Below the pieces are notes generated by a model, which saw nothing but the letters and a program-made list of their open reading frames with translations, was not told the DNA's origin and ran no database searches. Shown here one piece after another: positions 17,919-25,401 of a DNA stretch of 64,000 nucleotides. The position numbers and the translations under genes are program-made. The stretch's first letter is position 1. Each line of letters starts with the position of its first letter. The stretch spans positions 62,001 to 126,000 of the forward strand of contig LVBB01000128.1 in NCBI GenBank assembly GCA_001603075.1, read 5' to 3'. The DNA is from Phycisphaerales bacterium Planc_01 (GTDB lineage Bacteria; Planctomycetota; Phycisphaerae; Sedimentisphaerales; Anaerobacaceae).

Positions 17919-19271
17919 ATGAAACGTCTGATTGCATCTCTTCTGATATTCGCGATCGCCGGGGTAGCCAACGCCAAGGTCGATCTGACCACGCTGCCCA
18001 CCCGCGACACTGTGCAACTGACAATCTACAATTCGGCCGACATGACCCTGGCCCGCGAGAGCCGGGCGCTGACGCTCAAAGAAGGCGCCAACGCGCTGCA
18101 GTTCTCGTGGGAGAACACGCTGATCGATCCGACGAGCCTGGAGATGCTGCCGAAGAACCACGCCGGCAGGATCGACATCGCCGAACTGGTCTTCCCGCCC
18201 CGCGTGCGGAACCTCGGCCTGTGGAACATTCACAGCGAGGTCAGCGGCAAGGTCCCCGTCGAGATCTCCTATTTGACCAGCGGCCTGACCTGGCGGGCGT
18301 TCTACATGGGCACGCTGTCGGCCGACGAGAAGACGATGCGGCTGGAAGGCTACGTCCGCGTGACCAACAACAGCGGCGAGGATTATGAGAACGCCCAGGT
18401 CCGCGTGATCGTCGGCAAGGTCCACCTGCTCGACGAGATCGCTGAATTGGCCCGCCGCGAGTACCCCTACGGCCGGCCGGGCCTGCCCGCCCCCGTCCCC
18501 ATGCCCGCCGTAGCGGCCCCTCGCAGAGCCGCCGTGCTGATGCGGGAAGTCGAGACGCTGGCCGCGGCTCAGGACATGATGGCGCGGAAGGAGATCGTCA
18601 AGGAAGGCCTCAGCGAGTACTTTCTTTACACGATCGAAGGCACCGAGACGATCCCCAACGGCTGGTCCAAGCGGCTTCAGAGCTTCGACGTCGATGCCGT
18701 GCCGGTGGTGAACCTCTACAAGTACGAGGCCGAGCGATATGGCGACCGCGTGATGCGGTTTCTGAGCTTCGCCAACGACGCCGAGCACAAGCTGGGCGAG
18801 ACGCCGATCCCCGACGGGATACTGAAGGTCTATCGCGGCGTGGACGACGCAAAGCACCTTGCGTACGAGGGCCAGTCGTCGTTCAAGTACATTCCCGTGG
18901 GCGAGAAGGTCGAGCTGAACCTCGGTGTCGTCGCCGACGTGGTCGTCGAGCCGAAACTGATGGAGATCCGCAGCGACAACCATCGCTTCGACCGCAACCG
19001 CAACGTCGCCGGCTGGGACGACATCCAGACATGGAAGGTCGAGGTGCGCAACACACGCGACGTCCCGATCAAGGTCGAGATCACGCGCAACTTCGACGCG
19101 CCCCACTGGGATATCACCCACAGCGGCTCGATCGACGGCTACGAGAAGGTGGACCTCGACACCGTCAAGTTCACCGTCGAATTGCCCGGCCGCTCACAGA
19201 AGACGTTCGAGTACACCACGACGCTCTATCGCGGCGTCCGCACCGAAGACTACAATCGTCGTAGCCGATGA
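17919..19271 (+). CDS. Secreted DUF4139-like protein, close paralogue of the anti-sigma ectodomain
   Basis: This is a 450-residue protein with a signal peptide ending near VANA. From residue 20 it can be aligned end to end with the ectodomain of the anti-sigma protein: QLTIYNSADMTLARESRALT, NTLIDPTSLEMLPK, TSGLTWRAFYMGTLSADEKT and KEIVKEGLSEYFLYTIEGTE all recur. It lacks the zinc finger and membrane helix, so it is a free secreted version of the sensor domain. Its final segment (ITRNFDAPHWDI) is also shared. ACAGGAG lies 10 bases before the ATG. Together with the two upstream genes it forms a sigma/anti-sigma/ectodomain-paralogue operon. Function unknown. Confidence 0.75.
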   Translation: MKRLIASLLIFAIAGVANAKVDLTTLPTRDTVQLTIYNSADMTLARESRALTLKEGANALQFSWENTLIDPTSLEMLPKNHAGRIDIAELVFPPRVRNLGLWNIHSEVSGKVPVEISYLTSGLTWRAFYMGTLSADEKTMRLEGYVRVTNNSGEDYENAQVRVIVGKVHLLDEIAELARREYPYGRPGLPAPVPMPAVAAPRRAAVLMREVETLAAAQDMMARKEIVKEGLSEYFLYTIEGTETIPNGWSKRLQSFDVDAVPVVNLYKYEAERYGDRVMRFLSFANDAEHKLGETPIPDGILKVYRGVDDAKHLAYEGQSSFKYIPVGEKVELNLGVVADVVVEPKLMEIRSDNHRFDRNRNVAGWDDIQTWKVEVRNTRDVPIKVEITRNFDAPHWDITHSGSIDGYEKVDLDTVKFTVELPGRSQKTFEYTTTLYRGVRTEDYNRRSR

Positions 19272-19274
19272 GCG

Positions 19275-19323
19275 GCAGGGTGTGCACCGCGCACCATCAA
19301 CAGGTGGGCTATGCCCACCCTAC
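19275..19323. repeat. REP-like palindromic element, copy 3
   Basis: GCAGGGTGTGCACCGCGCAC ... GGTGGGCTATGCCCACCCTAC has two hairpins. It fills the gap between two convergent genes. Its terminal CCCTAC, read on the minus strand as GTAGGG, supplies the TAG stop (19322-19320) of the DUF4091 glycosidase gene. Confidence 0.75.
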
Positions 19324-21641
19324 GGCAGCCGGGTTAACTCGGCGATGGCCAGCGCGACGCGGGCGCGATGCCGCTCGATGGGGGCCGGATCGGTCGTGAA
19401 GGTGGTCATGTCCTTCGTGATCTCGCCCGGGACCTCCAACAGGGCCGCATAGCTCGCTCGTTGAGACACCGAGAGCTTGCTGCGTTTGGCCTCGATCAGG
19501 CGGCTCAGGATCGCAAGGTATTCGTAGTCCTCGATCCCATCGCGGAGCATTTCCCATCGAATGCTGTCGACCGGGCCTTCGAGAACCGGTCCGCTTGGGT
19601 TGGCGTCGGCCGCGGCCAGAGGCGGATAGATGAATCGCCCATCGCCGTTGCCCCAAGGCCGCTTGGCGCCCGCCGGCGTGCTGTAGCCGCTCGTCCAGCC
19701 CATCGGGTCCTCGTAGGGGTTCTGCGGGTGGTCGGGATAGGCCGCCGAGCTGGTCCAGTAGTTCGTCTCCCAGACCAGGATTCCGTCGATCTTGCGCTGC
19801 CAGGTCTGCCAGAGCCAGACGCGCAGCTCCGTACCCGGATGGTCGATGAACAGCGTGCAGTAGGGGGCCTTGGGGCCGGTGCAGACGTACCACCAGAACT
19901 TCTCCCCGTGGGCCCGTCGCTGCTCGGCGGCCTCGTGGTCGTAATCGTTGGAGATCGGGCACCAGATGTTGGGCCCGCCGATCAGGGCCGGCTCGACCTG
20001 CTCGGTGAGCATCCGGCGGATGTCCGGGGCAGCCGCCTTGAGCTTGGCGAAGCCGTTATTGACGAACGCATAGTCCTTCGGGTCCGGCTCGTCGAACCAG
20101 TAGACGAACGCCTCGTCAAGCCAGCCCTTGGCGCGAAGGTGCCGCTCGATCCGCCCGCAGTAGTCTCGAAAGAGCGCCTGGTAGTGCGGTGTCTGTTCGC
20201 CGAAGCCGAGCAGTTCCGGCTCGCTCCGCGAGTGGAACGTCCCGCCGCCCATGCCGGGAATGCCCAGCCGGAACGAGTTGAAGTGCCACCGGTCGATGGC
20301 CTGCTCCATCGCGCGGTCCCATGCGGCGAAATCGAGCGCCACGCGCAGCTTGTCGCGGTCCACCTCCGGCAGCACAGGCGGCTCGAAGTCGCCGCCCTCG
20401 ATCAGCTCTTGGCCTGTCGTCGCGTCGCGAAGCGACACGTCGTCGAACCAGACCAGGCCCGTGCGGTCGCCCTCCTCCGTCCAGGGCGCAGCCCGCAGAA
20501 TCAGGCGAACGGATTTGGCGTTCGGCGGGAACTTCGTGATGACGCGATCGAACTGCTGCCATTGGCCGTTGCCGTCGACGCCGATGTCGTTGTTGCCGCC
20601 CCAGATCCACTGGCCGTCCGCGTCGTGATGGGTGAGCGTCACGAGGAAGACTTGGTTCGGGATCGCCGTGCGGTACTGGAACGAAAGCCGCAGACCGCCT
20701 TCGGGGATCGACACCAGCGGCTCGTAGCTCGCCTGGACGCTTTCATCGGTGCGGTCGTCGAAGATCAGCAGCGAACGTGTGCCGCCGTGCTTCTCGTTCG
20801 TCACTTCCTGCCCGCCTTGCCACTTCCGCGCCGGCGGCCTGACCTCGGGCCACGTCGCGCGGACCGGGTCCAGCGGCGCCGGGTCGTACGGTGAGATGTG
20901 ATGGTCGCTGAAACTGGCCCAGTATTTATCGAGCACCTCGCGCCTCTGCGCGTCCGTAGTCAGCTTGTGATAGCGCCAGACGTTGCCCGGACTGAATCCG
21001 AAGGCCGTCGTGCAGGTCATCTTGTCCGGCAGTGTGAAGTCGTACACCTCGATGTGCAGCGGCACGCGAGCCGAGTACCCCTCGGCCGTCAAATGCAGCG
21101 TGCCTTTGTAGAGTCCCGCACGGGCATCGGCGCCGACCTTCACGCGGACCCAGAAGGGCTGGTTCTTCCCGGCCTCCAGATCGATCGGCCCGGTCAATGG
21201 GGGCAGGGGATCGGGCCAGTCGCCCGCCACGGCGGTCTTGTCTGTCGGCAGCGTGACGTTGACGTAGCGGACTTCGAGCACCTCGACGCTCCCGGCCGCG
21301 ATCGATGTCCCGCCCGGCCCGGCCAGCTCTCCGGCGACGATCCGCAGACCCTTCAAGGGCCCGCCGGAGGCGGGTCGCACCACGAGCTGCGCCGCCTCCG
21401 CCTCGTTCCTCGCCGCAGCGATAAGGATCGCTTCGCCCGTCGCGGCCGGCAACGCCCGATCCCGGCCGATCTTCCAGCCCGACGACGCCCACCACAGTAC
21501 GGGCGAATCATCATTCGCCCCTACCAGCGTCGAGCCGGGCAACAGTTCGCCGTACGCCTGATTGAGGTAGTCGTGCGAGGACGCACGACCTACAGCCGCC
21601 AACGCCACGAGAATGACCAGAGAAACGTCCCTTCGCCGCAT
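19320..21641 (-). CDS. Secreted DUF4091-domain glycoside hydrolase-like protein
   Basis: This is a 773-residue exported protein, related to GH123-type enzymes. A signal peptide (about 5-21) is followed by a beta-sandwich domain (about 30-200, with GKNQPFWVRVKVGADARAGL). The TIM-barrel start (about 205-260) is interrupted by a carbohydrate-binding-like insert (about 280-420, ending FDDVSLRD ... IEGGDFEPP), and the barrel resumes from 430. The likely catalytic acidic pair is D517-E518 in FVYWFDEPDP. The ATG at 21641 follows GGAAAGGAT and a good promoter. A longer upstream reading lacks support. The stop codon lies within a REP-like element. Substrate not deducible, and polysaccharide breakdown is likely. 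Confidence 0.78.
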   Translation of the reverse strand: MRRRDVSLVILVALAAVGRASSHDYLNQAYGELLPGSTLVGANDDSPVLWWASSGWKIGRDRALPAATGEAILIAAARNEAEAAQLVVRPASGGPLKGLRIVAGELAGPGGTSIAAGSVEVLEVRYVNVTLPTDKTAVAGDWPDPLPPLTGPIDLEAGKNQPFWVRVKVGADARAGLYKGTLHLTAEGYSARVPLHIEVYDFTLPDKMTCTTAFGFSPGNVWRYHKLTTDAQRREVLDKYWASFSDHHISPYDPAPLDPVRATWPEVRPPARKWQGGQEVTNEKHGGTRSLLIFDDRTDESVQASYEPLVSIPEGGLRLSFQYRTAIPNQVFLVTLTHHDADGQWIWGGNNDIGVDGNGQWQQFDRVITKFPPNAKSVRLILRAAPWTEEGDRTGLVWFDDVSLRDATTGQELIEGGDFEPPVLPEVDRDKLRVALDFAAWDRAMEQAIDRWHFNSFRLGIPGMGGGTFHSRSEPELLGFGEQTPHYQALFRDYCGRIERHLRAKGWLDEAFVYWFDEPDPKDYAFVNNGFAKLKAAAPDIRRMLTEQVEPALIGGPNIWCPISNDYDHEAAEQRRAHGEKFWWYVCTGPKAPYCTLFIDHPGTELRVWLWQTWQRKIDGILVWETNYWTSSAAYPDHPQNPYEDPMGWTSGYSTPAGAKRPWGNGDGRFIYPPLAAADANPSGPVLEGPVDSIRWEMLRDGIEDYEYLAILSRLIEAKRSKLSVSQRASYAALLEVPGEITKDMTTFTTDPAPIERHRARVALAIAELTRLP

Positions 21642-21692
21642 CGTTCGATCCTTTCCGTGAGGGTTTCGCGATCCATTGTCACACGCGGGATG

Positions 21693-21721
21693 ATTCTCGG
21701 CTGCCGCCCGCCCATTGTCAA
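21693..21721 (-). promoter_or_regulatory. Promoter of the DUF4091 glycosidase gene
   Basis: On the minus strand a perfect TTGACA (21721-21716), a 17-base spacer and GAGAAT (21698-21693) would start transcription near 21686, about 45 bases before the ATG. Confidence 0.6.
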
Positions 21722-21869
21722 GGCGCCCACACGGCAAGGGGCCCCGATGGTGTCTTTGGGAATGGTTCGACGCGCAGGGACCTCACTTGGCGTCCCGATG
21801 CGGTGCGGCGTCTCGATGCCTGTCGCGTACACCACCTGCGGCGACCGCGACCGGCGGTCAACAGCCGGG

Positions 21870-22028
21870 CTATTGGCGTTTCTGGCGGCGCCGGTCTACC
21901 ACTTTGGAAGGGTGCTCCTGCTGGCGTCGGCGCAGGTCCGCCACGATCTTCTTCAGATCGCGCTGGTGCTGGGCAACGTAGGCCTCGCGGTTCCGCCAGA
22001 CCTCTGCGATGATCTCATCCTTGTACAT
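21870..22028 (-). CDS. Small protein paired with PIN gene, putative antitoxin
   Basis: This is a 52-residue basic protein beginning MYKDEIIAEVWRNREAYVAQ, helical by appearance, with a KKIVADLRRRQ segment. Small proteins of this look commonly accompany PIN-domain genes of the same type, so an antitoxin role is inferred. Its start overlaps the end of the PIN gene by 14 bases (22015-22028) and it is downstream of the toxin, the reverse of the usual VapBC order. A longer reading to 22097 lies fully inside the PIN gene and is not supported. Confidence 0.6.
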   Translation of the reverse strand: MYKDEIIAEVWRNREAYVAQHQRDLKKIVADLRRRQQEHPSKVVDRRRQKRQ

Positions 22029-22509
22029 CCGACGGTTCCTCCGACAGCAATTCCAGCGGAGTACAGATCTCCGGACAATTGTAGCCTGCAACGGCACAAA
22101 GAGAGCGGATCACCGGTTTTGTGGCGGCATTGTTGATGTGACGGCAGTTCCATGTCAGCAGGTAATCGATCTCGTGCACAACGGCGATGGCAATGTGCAG
22201 GGCATCGCCCTGTGCCGCTGGAGGTACGCCGCCGCCCGCCATCAGTTCAGCGGCAAACCGCTCAATTTCGTCGTCAACGGTCAGTTCGGGCAGGTCCGCC
22301 AAGACCCGCAGCCGCCTCTGGGCCGCTTCGCGATCGCCTTGTGCGGCCTCGGCGATTACGAGGGCGGAGATGTACAGGTCGTACTCGCCGCGCTGCTGCT
22401 CCCACCACTGGGTGGTGATCTGCTGCCACGCGGCGGCGCGCAAGTCGCGGCTTGGTTGGGCCGTCAGGTAGCTGACGATCGACGTTTCGATGTAAACCAG
22501 TTTCCGCAT
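22015..22509 (-). CDS. PIN-domain protein (VapC-like putative RNase toxin)
   Basis: This is a 164-residue PIN-domain protein. The opening KLVYIETSIVSYLTAQPSRD is the subtype in which Glu replaces the first active-site Asp of VapC. Later acidic residues are in ISALVIAEAAQGD, GDALHIAIAV and DYLLTWNCRHI. Such proteins are metal-dependent ribonucleases, mostly toxins. The ATG at 22509 is 7 bases after a -10 box, so the mRNA should be leaderless. An upstream in-frame ATG at 22545 overlaps the -35 box and is unlikely. It is divergent from the YtrA-type regulator gene. Confidence 0.8.
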   Translation of the reverse strand: MRKLVYIETSIVSYLTAQPSRDLRAAAWQQITTQWWEQQRGEYDLYISALVIAEAAQGDREAAQRRLRVLADLPELTVDDEIERFAAELMAGGGVPPAAQGDALHIAIAVVHEIDYLLTWNCRHINNAATKPVIRSLCAVAGYNCPEICTPLELLSEEPSDVQG

Positions 22510-22516
22510 GTCGTTC

Positions 22517-22545
22517 AGTGTACCTTCTTTCGCGGCGACGGGCAA
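22517..22545 (-). promoter_or_regulatory. PIN gene promoter, leaderless type
   Basis: On the minus strand TTGCCC (22545-22540), a 17-base spacer and TACACT (22522-22517) leave 7 bases to the ATG at 22509, so transcription would start at the start codon. Confidence 0.55.
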
Positions 22546-22603
22546 GGAACAGCGCCCCGGCGTGGGCCGGAGAAATTTTCAGCAGAAATGGAGATTTTCT
22601 GTA

Positions 22604-22632
22604 ATGACAAGGCTCCTGGGACGTCGTATGCT
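22604..22632 (+). promoter_or_regulatory. Promoter of the ytrA-type ABC operon
   Basis: ATGACA (22604-22609), a 17-base spacer and TATGCT (22627-22632). The -10 box touches the first arm of the palindrome at 22631, so a regulator bound there would block initiation. Confidence 0.55.
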
Positions 22633-22652
22633 GTATTAGTGCAGTAATACAG
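22631..22652. promoter_or_regulatory. Operator palindrome for the GntR/YtrA regulator
   Basis: CTGTATTA (22631-22638), gtgcag and TAATACAG (22645-22652) form a perfect 8-bp inverted repeat at the transcription start region, 30 bases before the regulator's own ATG. This is the expected place for autorepression by a GntR-family dimer. Confidence 0.65.
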
Positions 22653-22681
22653 TGTGCGGAGCACAGGAGCGTTGAGGCGGT

Positions 22682-23086
22682 ATGCTGTTGCAGATCGACC
22701 ATCATAGCGGCCAGCCCATCTACCGGCAAGTGGCCGAGCAGATTCGCCGGCAGATCCTGGCCGGGCACCTGGCGGAAGGCGAGCAGCTCGTCAGCGTGCG
22801 AGAGCTGGCGGCCCAGCTCAAGGTCAACCCCATGACGATCAGCAAGGTGTACAGCCTGCTGGAGATCGAGGGCCTGCTGGAGCGGCGTCGCGGCGTGGGC
22901 CTGTTCGTCGCCCGCATCCGCCGGGACCAGAAATCCCGCTCCAAGGGCCAGATGCTCGAACAGGTCCTGGCCAAGGCGGTCGCCACGGCAGTGCAGTTGG
23001 ATATTCCCGAGAGCGAAGTCCACGAGTCGATCGAACGGCTCTTCGAACGATACGGTGTTGCGATGCGGAGGCAAGAGCATGAGTGA
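22682..23086 (+). CDS. GntR-family (YtrA subfamily) transcriptional regulator
   Basis: This is a 134-residue regulator with an N-terminal winged helix (about 10-75: PIYRQVAEQIRRQILAGHL, SVRELAAQLKVNPMTISKVY, GLLERRRGVGLFVA) and only a short C-terminal helical tail. That short tail is typical of the YtrA subfamily, which controls adjacent ABC transporter genes. The stop overlaps the following ATPase gene by 8 bases. A perfect palindrome overlapping the promoter is the likely operator. The effector is unknown. Members of this type often respond to envelope stress or antibiotics, which is inference here. Confidence 0.88.
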   Translation: MLLQIDHHSGQPIYRQVAEQIRRQILAGHLAEGEQLVSVRELAAQLKVNPMTISKVYSLLEIEGLLERRRGVGLFVARIRRDQKSRSKGQMLEQVLAKAVATAVQLDIPESEVHESIERLFERYGVAMRRQEHE

Positions 23087-23975
23087 CGAGACGATCATGG
23101 TGAAGATTCGCGGCTTGAGCAAGCGGTTCGGCCGCATCCAGGCCCTCGACGGCATCGACCTCGACATCGAGCGCGGCCGGATCATCGGCCTGCTCGGCGC
23201 CAACGGAGCGGGCAAGAGCACGCTGCTGCGCCACATCATCGGCCTGTACCTGCCCGACAGTCCGCCAGAGGCGGAGTGCACCACCCTGGGCTGCGACGCG
23301 AGCCGGCTTGGTCCGGCGGAACTGGCACGCATCGGCTACGTCCACCAGGAGGGCGAACTGATCGACTGGATGACCGCCGCCCAACTGATTCGCTACGTCA
23401 GCGTCTATTACCCGAACTGGAACAAGGAGCTGGAGCAGCGGCTCGTCGGCGAATACGAGATCTCGCTCAAGGCCCGCGTCGGTTCGCTCTCGCCCGGCCA
23501 GAGGCAGAGACTCGCGATCCTGATCGCGATCTGCTTCGAGCCGGAGTTGCTGATCCTCGATGAGCCCGCCGCGGCGCTCGACCCGCTGGCCCGCGCGCAG
23601 TTCCTCGACCTGCTGCTGCAACTGATCCAGGACCAGAAGCGCACGATCGTGATCTCCTCGCACATCCTCAGCGACGTGGAGAAGGTGATCGACCACGCGC
23701 TGATCATGAAGGCAGGCAAGATCGTCGCCGATGCGAGCTTCGACGAGCTGCGCGAGAAGTACAGCCGCGTGCGCCTGACCTCGCTGGCAGGCCCCTTGCC
23801 CGAGCCGCTGGATTTCGCCAACGTCCTCGAATGCCGCCGCAACCAGTCCGAAGCGACCCTGACGGTGCATGACCTGCCGCCCGAGCTGATCGAAGCCGCC
23901 GCCGCCCGCATCCACTGCCAGGCCGAGGTTCACCCCCTGCCCCTGGAAGACATCTACCGCCTCGTCGTCGCCTGA
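23079..23975 (+). CDS. ABC transporter ATP-binding protein
   Basis: This is a 298-residue ABC ATPase. The Walker A GANGAGKST, the signature-like LSPGQRQR and the Walker B LLILDEPAAALD are intact, followed by a switch His in ISSHILSD. Overall it matches the ABC-2/YtrB class that works with membrane partners lacking their own ATPase domain. After Walker A the short segment PDSPPEAECTTLG carries extra residues encoded by a TCCGCC-AGA-GGCGGA palindrome (23261-23275), where relatives have a plain PDSG-type turn. This looks like an in-frame micro-insertion. Two large membrane protein genes follow. Confidence 0.88.
   Translation: MSDETIMVKIRGLSKRFGRIQALDGIDLDIERGRIIGLLGANGAGKSTLLRHIIGLYLPDSPPEAECTTLGCDASRLGPAELARIGYVHQEGELIDWMTAAQLIRYVSVYYPNWNKELEQRLVGEYEISLKARVGSLSPGQRQRLAILIAICFEPELLILDEPAAALDPLARAQFLDLLLQLIQDQKRTIVISSHILSDVEKVIDHALIMKAGKIVADASFDELREKYSRVRLTSLAGPLPEPLDFANVLECRRNQSEATLTVHDLPPELIEAAAARIHCQAEVHPLPLEDIYRLVVA
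23261..23275. repeat. Intragenic micro-palindrome in the ABC ATPase gene
   Basis: TCCGCC-AGA-GGCGGA, flanked by AG and GT, inside the ATPase gene. It matches 12384-12400 and 27489-27503. Confidence 0.55.
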
Positions 23976-23992
23976 GATTGGAGAGGGAGACC

Positions 23993-25399
23993 ATGAACAT
24001 CGTGTGGACCAACTGGAAGCTGGCGCTTTGGCGCAAGCGATTTGCCGGCCCGGCGGCTGTTATCTTCTTCTTTGCCTTCGCGACGCTTGTGGATGCACGA
24101 GATCCGGCCGATCCCAAGGCAGAGATAACGAGTCTCCACGACTTTCCCTGGTTCTTTTCGCTGTGCCTGTCCCTTTCAGTGGTGCTTGTCGCCGTTTGGA
24201 CTCAGGAGCGAGAAACGACGGCCAAACCGCTGTCCTTCTGTTTGCCGGGATACAGGCAGTCCCTGCGCAGGTGGGCTTTTCTGGCAGCGCTGCCGTGGGG
24301 TCTGTTTCTCGCGTTCCTTGAAGCCCCACATCTCTGGGACCGGGCCTACTTCACGCAGGGGATAGGGCCGGCACCCCTCGATATCTGCCTGCGTCTTGTG
24401 GGTGCATTCCTTGTGGGTACGGCAACGGGCGTGGCCGCGCTCGCTTCTCGTCTGGTTCTCTCGAGGCTGCAATGGGGGCTTCTGGCGCTGGCCTCCTTTC
24501 CCTTGGGTATCCTGGCTGTGGTTGTTTGGATCGGTGGTGATGCGCATGCGTCCGTCGTCAGGTCAGTGGTGGGTGCCGTTGGCATCGCCGTCTGTATCTT
24601 CTGTTGGATCCGTTTGGGGGACATGCGATACGTGGCGCGCGGTCACCGCCTGATCATCGAAGATGCCATGGAGAGGCGCTCCCAGATCGGCGTCAAGAGG
24701 ACGGCACCCCCTTGGACAGACGGTTTGTTTCTGACAAGGGCGGAGCGGTACCCGTTTCTGGGAATCCGTCGGCATATCTGGGTCGGCCTCTATCGGGCGT
24801 TCGGCCCGATCTTCTCGTATTGGAGGTGGGGCTTGGCGGCGGTTCTCATACTGTCGGCCGCGTTGGCGGCGTCTTTCGAAACGGGTGTCGAGATTACCTT
24901 CGCTTCTCTGGGACTTACAGTCGCTATGGTGGACCTGCCGGTGAACTCCAACCTGCTGTTACCTGGCAGCCGGCGCGAGCGGTTCAGCGCGACGGTGATT
25001 GCCGTCATGGCCTCGTCTCTATTTCTTGTCACCTTGGCCATTGGCATGTCAGGTTTGTCGGAAGTCATCGCCGTGGTATTCGGCGCCGACGCAGGACGTC
25101 TGAGCTTTCGCCTCCGCAGCATCTGGCTGGCCTGCATCCTCGTTCCGTGGATGGCCGCTCTCCAATTGCGTGGTCATAGACGGATGGTGGTCGAGAACAT
25201 GGCCCCGGCTATCATTCTGGCGTTCCTCCTGCTAATGATCGTGCTGACTTCTCTCGGCGTTCCGGACTGGCCCGTGCAGAACCGTCTTCTGCTGTTCGTG
25301 GGTATTGGCTTCAGTGGCTGGGTGGTGTTCCTGTTGTCCCTGCGACACGTGTGCCTGCGCGGATCACTCATAGGGTCGCGCATGCCTTTAGGAGAGTAG
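23993..25399 (+). CDS. ABC-2-type membrane protein 1 of the YtrA-regulated operon
   Basis: This is a 468-residue polytopic membrane protein with about 10-12 hydrophobic stretches. I do not recognise a named family, but it follows a GntR/YtrA regulator and an ABC ATPase and shares two motifs with the next gene product: KPLSFCLP near residue 78 (KPMAFCLP in the partner) and RRERFSAT near residue 330 (RRERFCAT). The two are therefore paralogous and probably form a heterodimeric permease. GGAGAGGGAG precedes the ATG. Its G+C content looks slightly lower than the partner gene. Confidence 0.7.
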   Translation: MNIVWTNWKLALWRKRFAGPAAVIFFFAFATLVDARDPADPKAEITSLHDFPWFFSLCLSLSVVLVAVWTQERETTAKPLSFCLPGYRQSLRRWAFLAALPWGLFLAFLEAPHLWDRAYFTQGIGPAPLDICLRLVGAFLVGTATGVAALASRLVLSRLQWGLLALASFPLGILAVVVWIGGDAHASVVRSVVGAVGIAVCIFCWIRLGDMRYVARGHRLIIEDAMERRSQIGVKRTAPPWTDGLFLTRAERYPFLGIRRHIWVGLYRAFGPIFSYWRWGLAAVLILSAALAASFETGVEITFASLGLTVAMVDLPVNSNLLLPGSRRERFSATVIAVMASSLFLVTLAIGMSGLSEVIAVVFGADAGRLSFRLRSIWLACILVPWMAALQLRGHRRMVVENMAPAIILAFLLLMIVLTSLGVPDWPVQNRLLLFVGIGFSGWVVFLLSLRHVCLRGSLIGSRMPLGE

Positions 25400-25401
25400 C
25401 T

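Noticed and set aside
20898-22136. 412-codon plus-strand frame across the glycosidase and PIN region
   Set aside because: Antisense to supported genes over most of its length and has no ribosome site or domain.
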